Assembly (NCBI GenBank): GCA_965116555.1
Contig: OZ220698.1
Coordinates: 992,001 to 1,056,000, forward strand
Length of the DNA: 64,000 nt
Direction of reading: 5' to 3'
From: DAOUJH01 sp965116555
GTDB lineage: Bacteria > Chloroflexota > Dehalococcoidia > Lucifugimonadales > QGNO01
The position numbers and the translations under genes were made by a program. Shown here in pieces: positions 24,223 to 30,763 of the stretch. The stretch's first letter is position 1. Each line of letters begins with the position of its first letter. The notes beneath the pieces were generated by a model. The model did not search any database and was not told the origin of the DNA. It saw only the letters and a list, made by a program, of their open reading frames with translations.

Positions 24223-25655
24223 CCTATTGTCACAGGCGGGGTAGATGAGGGCTGAAGCTGCTCCAAAGCGGCCAGTAGTGGCCTGTCCACCAGCACCTCG
24301 AACAGCCCGTTGCCACGCTGTGTAACGGTTACTATCTCGCTGGATCCTAGTTGTTCGGCAATGGCCGCATCAAACGTAACCCAGCGTTCTGAGTCAGACG
24401 TGATGTCGGGTTGCAGCCCCTCTCCCTCAATCAAGCGTCCGTTGGGCGTGTACCACAGCGCCGCCGTAACGTACAGGGCGGAGCCGCTGTCCAGCTCCTT
24501 CAGCTCGTTCACGCTTCCCTTGCCGAAGGTCTGCGTACCGATTACCACGGCACGTCCGTGGTCTTGGAGGGCGCCGGCCAGCACCTCGCTGGAGCTGGCG
24601 CTTATCTCATCGACCAGAACGACAAGCGGCATCTCGGTAGCTATACCGCCGCCGCTGACGGCCATATCGGTTCTCACCCCTTGTGCGTCCACCTGGTAGA
24701 GCACCAGGCCGTCTTCCAGGAACTGGCTGGCAATTGAGACGGTGGTGGAAAGGATGCCGCCCAGATTGCCTCTAACGTCCAGAACCAGCCCGGAGTACCC
24801 CTCTCGCACTATTTCCACCAGCGCTTCCTCTACCTCATTGTCCGTTTCATCACGGAACCTGTCTATCCACAGGTAAGCTATCTCCTCGTTCAACGGCCGC
24901 CACCCGGCGGAAGGGGTTCTGATTGAAGCACGAGTGATGGTTATCTCCTGCGGTGTATCCTCTTCAGGGCGCAGCACCAGCAGATCAACAGCCGAACCTC
25001 TGGGCCCTCTAATGATGGCCACAGCCTCATCTACGCTGAAGCCGCTGATAGGCGTGCCGTCCACCTCCAAGAGCACGTCGCCGGAAAGCAGGCCGGCCTC
25101 ATCTGCCGGGGTGCCCTCCATCACCGCTTGTATTGTGATACGGCCATCCTGCTCCCTTACCCAGGCGCCTATGCCTTCAAAATCCGATTCATAGCTTTCC
25201 ACCACATGCTTGTAACCCTCAGGCGACAGGTAGGAGGTGTTGGGATCGCCCAAGGCATTCAGCATACCCCGTATAGCCGCTTCTTCCAGTATTTCTAGGG
25301 TGATTTCATCATCGCCGTCCAAGCTTTCAGAAATACTCTGCCAGGCCTGCCGAACCGCTCCGAAATCGCCTTGATCCAGCGCTGTTTGGGAGTGCTGGCC
25401 GATTGCCCCGTTGGCGGAGAGAATATCCAACATTCCTTGGATAGCGCCGTTGGTAAGCATGCTCTGATCAAACTCCGCGACACCCACGTAGTCTTCGTCC
25501 AGTATCCGGTATACCTCCCAAACCCCGGCAAGCTCCGCAGGGACGCCGAAAGGCAGGCTGTTGGACCACAACCTATCGGCCACGTCAAAGGTCGCAAACG
25601 TCAAGATGATGGTAAACAGACCGCCGTAAACAGCTATACGATGATGAAGTCTCAT
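24219..25655 (-). CDS. ctpA: S41-family C-terminal processing protease (CtpA-like)
   Basis: This 478-aa protein has an N-terminal membrane anchor (residues 8-24) and a helical lead domain. A PDZ domain (about 155-228, GIGAWVREQDGRI and GDVLLEVDGTPISG) and an S41 catalytic core follow. Catalytic S354 and K379 are placed by the SASSSE and TFGKG motifs with the family spacing of 25 residues. It acts on the outer face of the membrane on exported proteins with hydrophobic tails. An extra helical stretch of about 60 residues (60-125) precedes the usual NTD. It is followed by smpB with 4 bp overlap. Confidence 0.9.
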   Translation of the reverse strand: MRLHHRIAVYGGLFTIILTFATFDVADRLWSNSLPFGVPAELAGVWEVYRILDEDYVGVAEFDQSMLTNGAIQGMLDILSANGAIGQHSQTALDQGDFGAVRQAWQSISESLDGDDEITLEILEEAAIRGMLNALGDPNTSYLSPEGYKHVVESYESDFEGIGAWVREQDGRITIQAVMEGTPADEAGLLSGDVLLEVDGTPISGFSVDEAVAIIRGPRGSAVDLLVLRPEEDTPQEITITRASIRTPSAGWRPLNEEIAYLWIDRFRDETDNEVEEALVEIVREGYSGLVLDVRGNLGGILSTTVSIASQFLEDGLVLYQVDAQGVRTDMAVSGGGIATEMPLVVLVDEISASSSEVLAGALQDHGRAVVIGTQTFGKGSVNELKELDSGSALYVTAALWYTPNGRLIEGEGLQPDITSDSERWVTFDAAIAEQLGSSEIVTVTQRGNGLFEVLVDRPLLAALEQLQPSSTPPVTIG

Positions 25656-26002
25656 AGTGGAGCCTTTTATGCCGGGAACACCCTCATTCTAGCACAGGCA
25701 AAAGTGGGAACAGACATGCGGAGGGTGGCTCTAGTCACGCCACCGTGGACAACATTGACAGCCCCATGGGTCGTTGATAGCATGATTGTGCATGGAACAC
25801 CGCAATGTTCGCTTTGGAATTCGGTCTGCAATACAGGGAGGGAAACCCGACGGTGGGCTATCACCAATCTAAGTTCATATACACCACTCTTCTTAGTTCC
25901 TTCCCAATCTCAAGGGCGGCAAAATAGGGTAATCAAAAGGCTCGGTAGGCAGGTTGCCTCACCGAGTCTCTTTGTGGCTGTAACAACCAGACAGGAGGCA
26001 GA
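25656..26002. other. Intergenic region between divergent ctpA and citrate synthase
   Basis: 347 bp with no plausible gene. The minus-strand side carries TAGAAT (25693-25688) as a -10 candidate for ctpA. The plus-strand side ends with the hairpin at 25941-25966 and a strong ribosome site (GGAGGC) before citrate synthase. The open frames crossing it are shadows of ctpA. Confidence 0.5.
25941..25966 (+). promoter_or_regulatory. Leader hairpin upstream of citrate synthase (attenuator or terminator-like)
   Basis: CTCGGT at 25941-25946 pairs with ACCGAG at 25961-25966, with an inner GGCA/TGCC pairing and a GGT loop. It is followed by TCTCTTTGTGG and lies 37 bp before the citrate synthase ATG. It could be a transcript leader structure. 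I do not recognise a known riboswitch. Confidence 0.4.
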
Positions 26003-27142
26003 ATGACGAGTTCAGGAATTGAAATACACAGAGGCCTTTCAGGAGTCTATCTTGATAGGACGGAGTCCTGTTTCATAGACGGGCAAGTAGGCAAGCTCCT
26101 TTACAGGGGCTACAACATACACGACCTTGCGGAAAAGTCGACCTTTGAAGAGGTGATATACCTCCTCCTGTACGGGAAGCTCCCCACGCAGGCAGAGCTG
26201 GACAGCTTCGACCAGGGGCTGCGCGCCGAAAGAGAGATCCCCAGCGAAGTCGTGGAGATCATAGACAAGGTCAAGTCGGCACACCCCATGGACGTGCTGA
26301 GGACGGCTGTATCCGCCCTGGCTGCATTCGACGACGAAGTAGACGACCTTTCCGCCGAAGCCACCATTCGCAAAGGGCTGCGCCTTACCGCGAAGTCCAC
26401 GACCATAGTGGCCGCCCACGACAGAATCAGAAACGGGAAGCCGCTTGTGGCGCCAAACCCCGATCTGAACCACGCGGGCAACTTCCTCTACATGCTGTTT
26501 GACAAGGTACCGACGGAAGATGAGGCCAGGATCCTGGACGTGGACTTCATCCTGCACGCGGAACACGGCGCCAACGCCTCGGCGTTTGCCGCACGCGTCA
26601 CGGCTTCCACGGTTAGCGACCTTCACTCTGCGGTAGTAACGGGCATCGGCACCCTGAAGGGGCCGCTGCACGGTGGAGCCGCCGAAGCGGTGCAGAAGAT
26701 GGCCGAGGAGGTAGGCTCTCCGGAGAACGCCGCGGCCTACGTGAGGAACATACTGGATAACCGCGGCCGCATCATGGGCTTTGGCCACAGGGTCTACAAG
26801 GCAGAGGACCCAAGGGCAAGGCATCTGGCGGCGCGTTCTCAGACCCTTGGCGTGGACAGGGGCGAGCCTCACTGGTTCCAGATACTCCAGAACATCCAAG
26901 AGGCAATGAAGCCGTATCAGTCCAGGGGTATCTACGTAAACGTCGACTTCTTTGCCGGGTCGATATACTACTTGCTGGGCATCCCCGAAGACATCTTTGT
27001 TCCAATCTTTACCCTGGGGCGGATCCCCGGTTGGACGTTGAACGTGGTGGAGCAGTCCGCCAACAACATGCTGATACGCCCGCTGATGGAGTACACCGGC
27101 CCGATGGACGTAGAGTACGTGCCGATAGATCAGCGCAGCTAG
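26003..27142 (+). CDS. gltA: Citrate synthase
   Basis: This 379-aa enzyme condenses acetyl-CoA and oxaloacetate at the entry of the TCA cycle. The catalytic triad is visible: H223 in PLHGGAAE, H262 in MGFGHRVYK, D315 in NVDFFAGS. HAEHGANASAFAAR (185-198) is the substrate-binding segment. Length and N-terminus fit the short type-I-like enzymes of Gram-positive bacteria, and a 2-methylcitrate synthase role cannot be excluded. The ATG at 26003 has GGAGGC upstream. A strong terminator follows 40 bp downstream. The last 29 bp of the gene recur, slightly changed, at the far end of the accessory island. Confidence 0.93.
   Translation: MTSSGIEIHRGLSGVYLDRTESCFIDGQVGKLLYRGYNIHDLAEKSTFEEVIYLLLYGKLPTQAELDSFDQGLRAEREIPSEVVEIIDKVKSAHPMDVLRTAVSALAAFDDEVDDLSAEATIRKGLRLTAKSTTIVAAHDRIRNGKPLVAPNPDLNHAGNFLYMLFDKVPTEDEARILDVDFILHAEHGANASAFAARVTASTVSDLHSAVVTGIGTLKGPLHGGAAEAVQKMAEEVGSPENAAAYVRNILDNRGRIMGFGHRVYKAEDPRARHLAARSQTLGVDRGEPHWFQILQNIQEAMKPYQSRGIYVNVDFFAGSIYYLLGIPEDIFVPIFTLGRIPGWTLNVVEQSANNMLIRPLMEYTGPMDVEYVPIDQRS
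27114..27142 (+). repeat. Citrate synthase 3'-end repeat, copy 1 (island left boundary)
   Basis: The segment AGTACGTGCCGATAGATC...AGCTAG covers the last codons and stop of citrate synthase. A copy with one substitution and a 2-bp insertion lies at 29286-29316. The two copies bound a 2.1-kb stretch, as att sites or duplication ends would. Confidence 0.7.
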
Positions 27143-27181
27143 TAGGGTACCTTCAGGTACAGAACGTCTCGCAAGCCATTC

Positions 27182-27216
27182 AGAGCCCTCTACAGTAAAT
27201 GTAGGGGGCTCTTTTT
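27182..27216 (+). terminator. Intrinsic terminator after citrate synthase (T1)
   Basis: AGAGCCCTCTACA (27182-27194) pairs with TGTAGGGGGCTCT (27200-27212) around GTAAA, with one G-U pair, then a run of five T. The same terminator and about 60 bp after it recur at 27790 and 28546. Confidence 0.85.
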
Positions 27217-27310
27217 GTGCAATTCTTACCGTCTAGAGACCGTAAGACTGGTGTCTAAGGGTCTCCCTAGTAGGTAGACTACTCCCAGCCTTGTTTGATA
27301 GGCTCTATCC

Positions 27311-27733
27311 ATGAAAGACGGAGACGCTAAGGCTCGACTTTACAGAGCCCAGCAAGGCAGATGCGCCTATTGCGGCCATGCCAGACCCCTCCGTTTCCTG
27401 GTCATAGACACCAAGTGGCCAGCACTCCGTGCTATTGAGGATGCGATAGCCCACCTGCAGCTACTATGCCACTCCTGCCGCGCACGTAAGGGTACTCAGT
27501 CAGACGACCAGTTTCGGACTCGCCACCAGCACCTTATACCGAAAGATGAGAGCATTCCTGATCCACCTATTCCCTACGATAGCTGGGAACCGGTAAAGGA
27601 TCAGCCGTTTTTAGTGAAGTACCTGAGACAACCTGACCCACTTATCTACTGGCTGGCTCTGATCCTGTTCCTAGTAGGCGCAGCTCTAATCGCTATAGGT
27701 GTGGCCGAGATAGTTGCCCACTACAGGAGTTAG
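27311..27733 (+). CDS. Degenerate HNH-like zinc protein with C-terminal membrane helix
   Basis: This 140-aa protein has an N-terminal module carrying two CxxC pairs, C18xxC21 (RCAYCGHARPL) and C53xxC56 (HLQLLCHSCRARKG). Spacing and flanks match HNH endonucleases (CxYC...DHxxP...NLQLLCxxCNxxKG). The catalytic DH is replaced by D33-T34 (VIDTKWP), so cutting activity is doubtful. A proline-rich linker (78-105) leads to one membrane helix (111-135) and a short tail. It may be a DNA- or RNA-binding zinc module held at the membrane. It lies in the island between citrate synthase and hflX. The HNH relation is by pattern only. Confidence 0.6.
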   Translation: MKDGDAKARLYRAQQGRCAYCGHARPLRFLVIDTKWPALRAIEDAIAHLQLLCHSCRARKGTQSDDQFRTRHQHLIPKDESIPDPPIPYDSWEPVKDQPFLVKYLRQPDPLIYWLALILFLVGAALIAIGVAEIVAHYRS

Positions 27734-27751
27734 AGAAGGAAAGCCTCCTGA

Positions 27752-28040
27752 ACGCGTAGGTCGGGCCAAACAGTCTCGCAAGTCATCCAGAAGCCCTCTA
27801 CAGTACATGTAGGGGGCTCTTTTTGTGCAATTCTTACCGCCTAGAGACCGCAAAACTGGTGTTTAGGGGGCTTTCGGGTGGTAGGGGCCTAAGCAGTAGG
27901 AAAAGGGCGTAGTTTTGGCTTTGGTTGTGTTACCCTCTTTGAACGGATCCTGAATCGGCAGGAGCATAAGGCGGCTAGATGCTCTCCAAATTCACGTCCA
28001 CAACCATTCGCCTGGTTCTAATCACCCCACTGATCGGGGT
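27752..28040 (+). repeat. Duplicated 290-bp block, copy A
   Basis: Near-identical to 28508-28796. The last 100 bp (27941-28040) match 28697-28796 at every base. The block spans a short piece resembling the end of the following gene (ACGCGTAGGTCGGGC), terminator T2, an upstream region and the first 20 codons of the next gene. Confidence 0.85.
27790..27824 (+). terminator. Intrinsic terminator T2 (repeat of T1)
   Basis: AGCCCTCTACA (27792-27802) pairs with TGTAGGGGGCT (27808-27818), then CTTTTT. It lies 57 bp after the HNH-like gene and is part of copy A of the duplicated block. Confidence 0.8.
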
Positions 28041-28524
28041 CTGGCTCATGGCGATGCCGGAGCGAGCGGAAGCACATACTTGCAGCCTGCCCCCGGTGTC
28101 CGAGAAGCTTAGACTCGTTGACCGGGTATTCATGGGCAAAGTTACCTCACTCAAGCTGGAAAGGGATATACCAGCCTTGTTGGGCAAATTTGCTGTGTCC
28201 ACCGTTTGGAAGGGGCCTTTAGACAGGACTGCACACGTCTACACCTACGGAGATTGGGGTGCCTATTTTGAGGAGGGCGAGGAATTCCTTGTCTATGCTT
28301 ACTACCGTGACGAAATTGGGCCTTACCTATGGACCGACCTTTGCCTTGCGTACAGTACGTCGGAACTACAGGAGTATTATCCCGACGAGTTGGCCGAACT
28401 CGGTGAGGGCAAGTCTCCTCCGCCGACTATCGCCGAAAGATTCCTGTATGGAGTGATTGGACTTTCGCTCATAGGACTGGCCGGCATGTTGTGGTTGGCC
28501 TGGCGGACGCGTAGGTCGGGCTAA
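27979..28524 (+). CDS. Netrin/TIMP-like exported membrane-anchored protein 1
   Basis: This 181-aa protein has a signal peptide (residues 8-27) and an extracytoplasmic domain starting at HTCSLPP. The pattern is VDRVFMGKV...FAVSTVWKGPLD...YFEEGEEFLVYAY...LC. This is the layout of bacterial netrin/TIMP-like OB-fold domains (first Cys, VFxGKV, VWKG, GExYLVYA, late Cys). A C-terminal helix (about 152-174) ends in WRTRRSG, so the protein is membrane-anchored. The first 24 residues are identical to those of the next gene. Function unknown; protease inhibition is only an analogy with TIMPs. The start is ATG 27979 with AAGGCGG upstream. Confidence 0.65.
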   Translation: MLSKFTSTTIRLVLITPLIGVWLMAMPERAEAHTCSLPPVSEKLRLVDRVFMGKVTSLKLERDIPALLGKFAVSTVWKGPLDRTAHVYTYGDWGAYFEEGEEFLVYAYYRDEIGPYLWTDLCLAYSTSELQEYYPDELAELGEGKSPPPTIAERFLYGVIGLSLIGLAGMLWLAWRTRRSG

Positions 28525-28796
28525 ACAAGTTATCGCAGTCCATACAGAGCCCTCTACAGTAAATGTAGGGGGCTCTTTTTGTGCAATTCTTACCGTCTAG
28601 AGACCGGCAAACTGGTGTTTAGAGGGCTTTCGGGTGGTAGGGGGCCTCATCGGTAGGAAAAGGGGTAGTTTTGGCTTTAGTTGTGTTACCCTCCTTGAAC
28701 GGATCCTGAATCGGCAGGAGCATAAGGCGGCTAGATGCTCTCCAAATTCACGTCCACAACCATTCGCCTGGTTCTAATCACCCCACTGATCGGGGT
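28508..28796 (+). repeat. Duplicated 290-bp block, copy B
   Basis: Second copy of 27752-28040. It starts inside the last codons of the first TIMP-like gene and runs into the start of the second. Divergence is concentrated in the first half; the last 100 bp are identical, which suggests a recent duplication or gene conversion. Confidence 0.85.
28546..28580 (+). terminator. Intrinsic terminator T3 (repeat of T1)
   Basis: AGAGCCCTCTACA (28546-28558) pairs with TGTAGGGGGCTCT (28564-28576) around GTAAA, then five T. It is 22 bp after the first TIMP-like gene. Confidence 0.85.
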
Positions 28797-29316
28797 ATGG
28801 TTAATGCCGCCTGAGCCGGTGAGCGCGACTAGTTGCGGTTCGTTGGAGTCGGAAATAGAGGGAGTCGAGATGATATTCCTGGGCAAGGCGCTCGGTTACA
28901 AGGTAGAGCCTCGACTTGATTGGCAAGGTCGCTTGACCTTGTTCGACGTGGAAACCGTCTGGAAGGGGCCTTTGGACCAGACGGTGCGCCTCTATAGCAG
29001 TGGCCAAGGGTCTGGCTTTGAACCGGGAAAGGAATACCTCGTCTTCGCGGATGAACATGAGGGCGCGTTATGGACAGGGTTTTGCTCATCCGCTGCTGTA
29101 GTAGAGGGAAAGGAAGACAAGAAATACTGGTATTACTGGCTTGAGTTCTGGGGGCTTGGTGAGGGGGAATCGCCGCCGCCTAGTTTGAAAGGCAGAGTCT
29201 TGAACGTGGTGTTTGCCCTCTCCGTCTCCGGGCTGGTCGGTATGGCCTGGCTGGCCTGGCGGACGCGAAATCTCTCGCCAAATAAAGTACGTCCCGATAG
29301 ATCAGCGCGCAGCTAG
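28735..29316 (+). CDS. Netrin/TIMP-like exported membrane-anchored protein 2
   Basis: This 193-aa paralogue of the preceding protein has the same first 24 residues (signal peptide). A diverged domain follows (TSCGSLES, MIFLGKALGYKV, LFDVETVWKGPLDQT, FEPGKEYLVFAD, LWTGFCSS), then SPPPSLKGRV and a C-terminal membrane helix ending in WLAWRTR. The last residues (KVRPDRSARS) are encoded by the second copy of the citrate synthase 3' end read in another frame, so this tail was acquired by rearrangement. Function unknown. No terminator of the T1-T3 type follows it. Confidence 0.65.
   Translation: MLSKFTSTTIRLVLITPLIGVWLMPPEPVSATSCGSLESEIEGVEMIFLGKALGYKVEPRLDWQGRLTLFDVETVWKGPLDQTVRLYSSGQGSGFEPGKEYLVFADEHEGALWTGFCSSAAVVEGKEDKKYWYYWLEFWGLGEGESPPPSLKGRVLNVVFALSVSGLVGMAWLAWRTRNLSPNKVRPDRSARS
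29286..29316 (+). repeat. Citrate synthase 3'-end repeat, copy 2 (island right boundary)
   Basis: AGTACGTCCCGATAGATC...GCGCAGCTAG matches 27114-27142 with one substitution and an extra GC. Here it supplies the end of the second TIMP-like gene, including its stop. Confidence 0.7.
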
Positions 29317-29626
29317 GGCGCTTTTAAGGGGCTTGTAAGAGGCCGGAGGGTCTTACAACACACGGAAGTTCCTTTCAAACGCTGTCAGGGCGCGTGTTAA
29401 AAGGTCGGAAGGTCATACAACACACGGAAGTCCTTTCAAACGCTGTCAGAGCGCGTGTTATAAAAGGGGAATAAAGTTCTCGCAGGTCATTCGGAGCGCT
29501 CTATAGCAAAAACATAGGGAGTCCTACATTATGTAAAGTAAGTAAATCGCCCATTCCTCTTCTTTACATAACTAGTATAGGACGAACGTTTTCCAGCCTA
29601 GAGCCAGGCCCTTCTCCCCCCAACCC
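29317..29626. other. Intergenic region with tandem repeat and inverted repeat
   Basis: 310 bp between converging genes with no plausible gene. It holds the 62-bp tandem repeat (29341-29464) and a perfect 10-bp inverted repeat, TTATGTAAAG at 29529-29538 and CTTTACATAA at 29562-29571. The latter could be a hairpin near the end of hflX. Confidence 0.6.
29341..29464 (+). repeat. Two tandem copies of a ~62-bp unit
   Basis: The unit runs from GGCCGGAGGGTCTTAC through CACACGGAAG, CCTTTCAAACGCTGTCA and GCGCGTGTTA. The second copy is shifted by 62 bp with a few changes and one indel. It follows directly after the island's right boundary. Function unknown. Confidence 0.75.
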
Positions 29627-30763
29627 CTATCCAACCGGCATCACCATTACCTGAGTCAAAAGATGATCGACGCGCGCCAGCAGTTCGTCCAGTCCCTGCC
29701 GGGTTACCGCGGAAACCATTGTCCCTTCCCCGTCGTCGTCTTCGTTGTTGAGCAACTCCGAATCGTCCGGTAAAAGATCCAACTTGTTGTACACAAGCAA
29801 CCCCGGCTTTTCTCCCAAGCCAAGGTCGCTCAGTATCTCCTCCACTACCGCTATGTGCTGGCTCCTGTTCTTATGGGTCACGTCGACAACGTGGAGCAGT
29901 ATGTCCGCATCGTGCAGCTCCTCCAGCGTCGCGTGAAATGCAGCCACAACCGTGGGCGGCAGCTTGTGTATGAAGCCCACGGTATCGGACATGAGGACGT
30001 TCTGACCGCTGGGAAGGCGCACTCGCCTTGTTACCGGGTCCAGAGTGGCAAAGAGAGCGCTGGACTCCATGACCCCTGCCGTGGTTAAAGCATTGAACAG
30101 CGTGCTCTTGCCAGCATTCGTGTAGCCTACCAGCGCCGCCACCGGAATATCCTGCGACCTCCGCCGCTTCCTGTGAAGAGCCCGCTGGCTGCGTACCTTC
30201 TCCAAGTCGGCCTTCAGGTGCTGTATTCTGCGGTTGATGAGCCGTCTATCGGTCTCTATCTGCGTTTCACCGGGGCCCCGTGTGCCTATCCCACCACCTA
30301 GACGCTCCAAGTGCGACCATTGCCCCGCCAAACGCGGCAACAGGTATTCGTGTTGTGCCAGCTCAACCTGAAGACGCCCCTCTTTGGTCCTGGCGCGGCT
30401 GGCGAATATGTCCAGGATCAGCGCGGTACGGTCTATGACCTTGATGTTCTCGCCAAAGGCGCTTTCCAGGTTGCGCTGCTGCGTCGGGGTAAGCTCATCG
30501 TCCAGGATCAGCGTGTCGAAGGCCCCGCGGATGACCCGCAGCTCCTCTATCTTGCCCTTCCCCAGATAGGTGTGCCCAGGCTTGTCCAGGTTCTGCGCGA
30601 CCGTGCCCACCACCTCCGCTCCGGCGGAACGAGCCAGCTGCGCCAGCTCAGACAGGGAATCCTGCAACGACCACGAGAACTTGGTGCGCTTGATCTGGAT
30701 ACCGGCCAGATAGGCCCTTTCCCTTTGTTTGGCAGTGGAAAAAGTGGCTCTGGGTATGCTCAG
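29627..30763 (-). CDS. hflX: HflX, ribosome-associated GTPase
   Basis: HflX has an N-terminal domain and a GTPase domain. Motifs are G1 GYTNAGKST, G3 DTVGF, G4 NKLD and, before them, LGGGIGTRGPGETQIETDRR, diagnostic for HflX. The first ATG/GTG/TTG in frame is TTG 30667 (346 aa). The frame stays open upstream and encodes AKQRERAYLAGIQ and TKFSWSLQDSL, residues conserved in HflX N-termini. The only possible starts there are CTG (30763) or ATA (30757), directly after the dapL stop TAG in the same frame. I therefore extend it to 30763 (378 aa), but the start is unresolved. HflX splits stalled or stressed 70S ribosomes. The C-terminus is shorter than in E. coli. Confidence 0.85.
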   Translation of the reverse strand: MSIPRATFSTAKQRERAYLAGIQIKRTKFSWSLQDSLSELAQLARSAGAEVVGTVAQNLDKPGHTYLGKGKIEELRVIRGAFDTLILDDELTPTQQRNLESAFGENIKVIDRTALILDIFASRARTKEGRLQVELAQHEYLLPRLAGQWSHLERLGGGIGTRGPGETQIETDRRLINRRIQHLKADLEKVRSQRALHRKRRRSQDIPVAALVGYTNAGKSTLFNALTTAGVMESSALFATLDPVTRRVRLPSGQNVLMSDTVGFIHKLPPTVVAAFHATLEELHDADILLHVVDVTHKNRSQHIAVVEEILSDLGLGEKPGLLVYNKLDLLPDDSELLNNEDDDGEGTMVSAVTRQGLDELLARVDHLLTQVMVMPVG

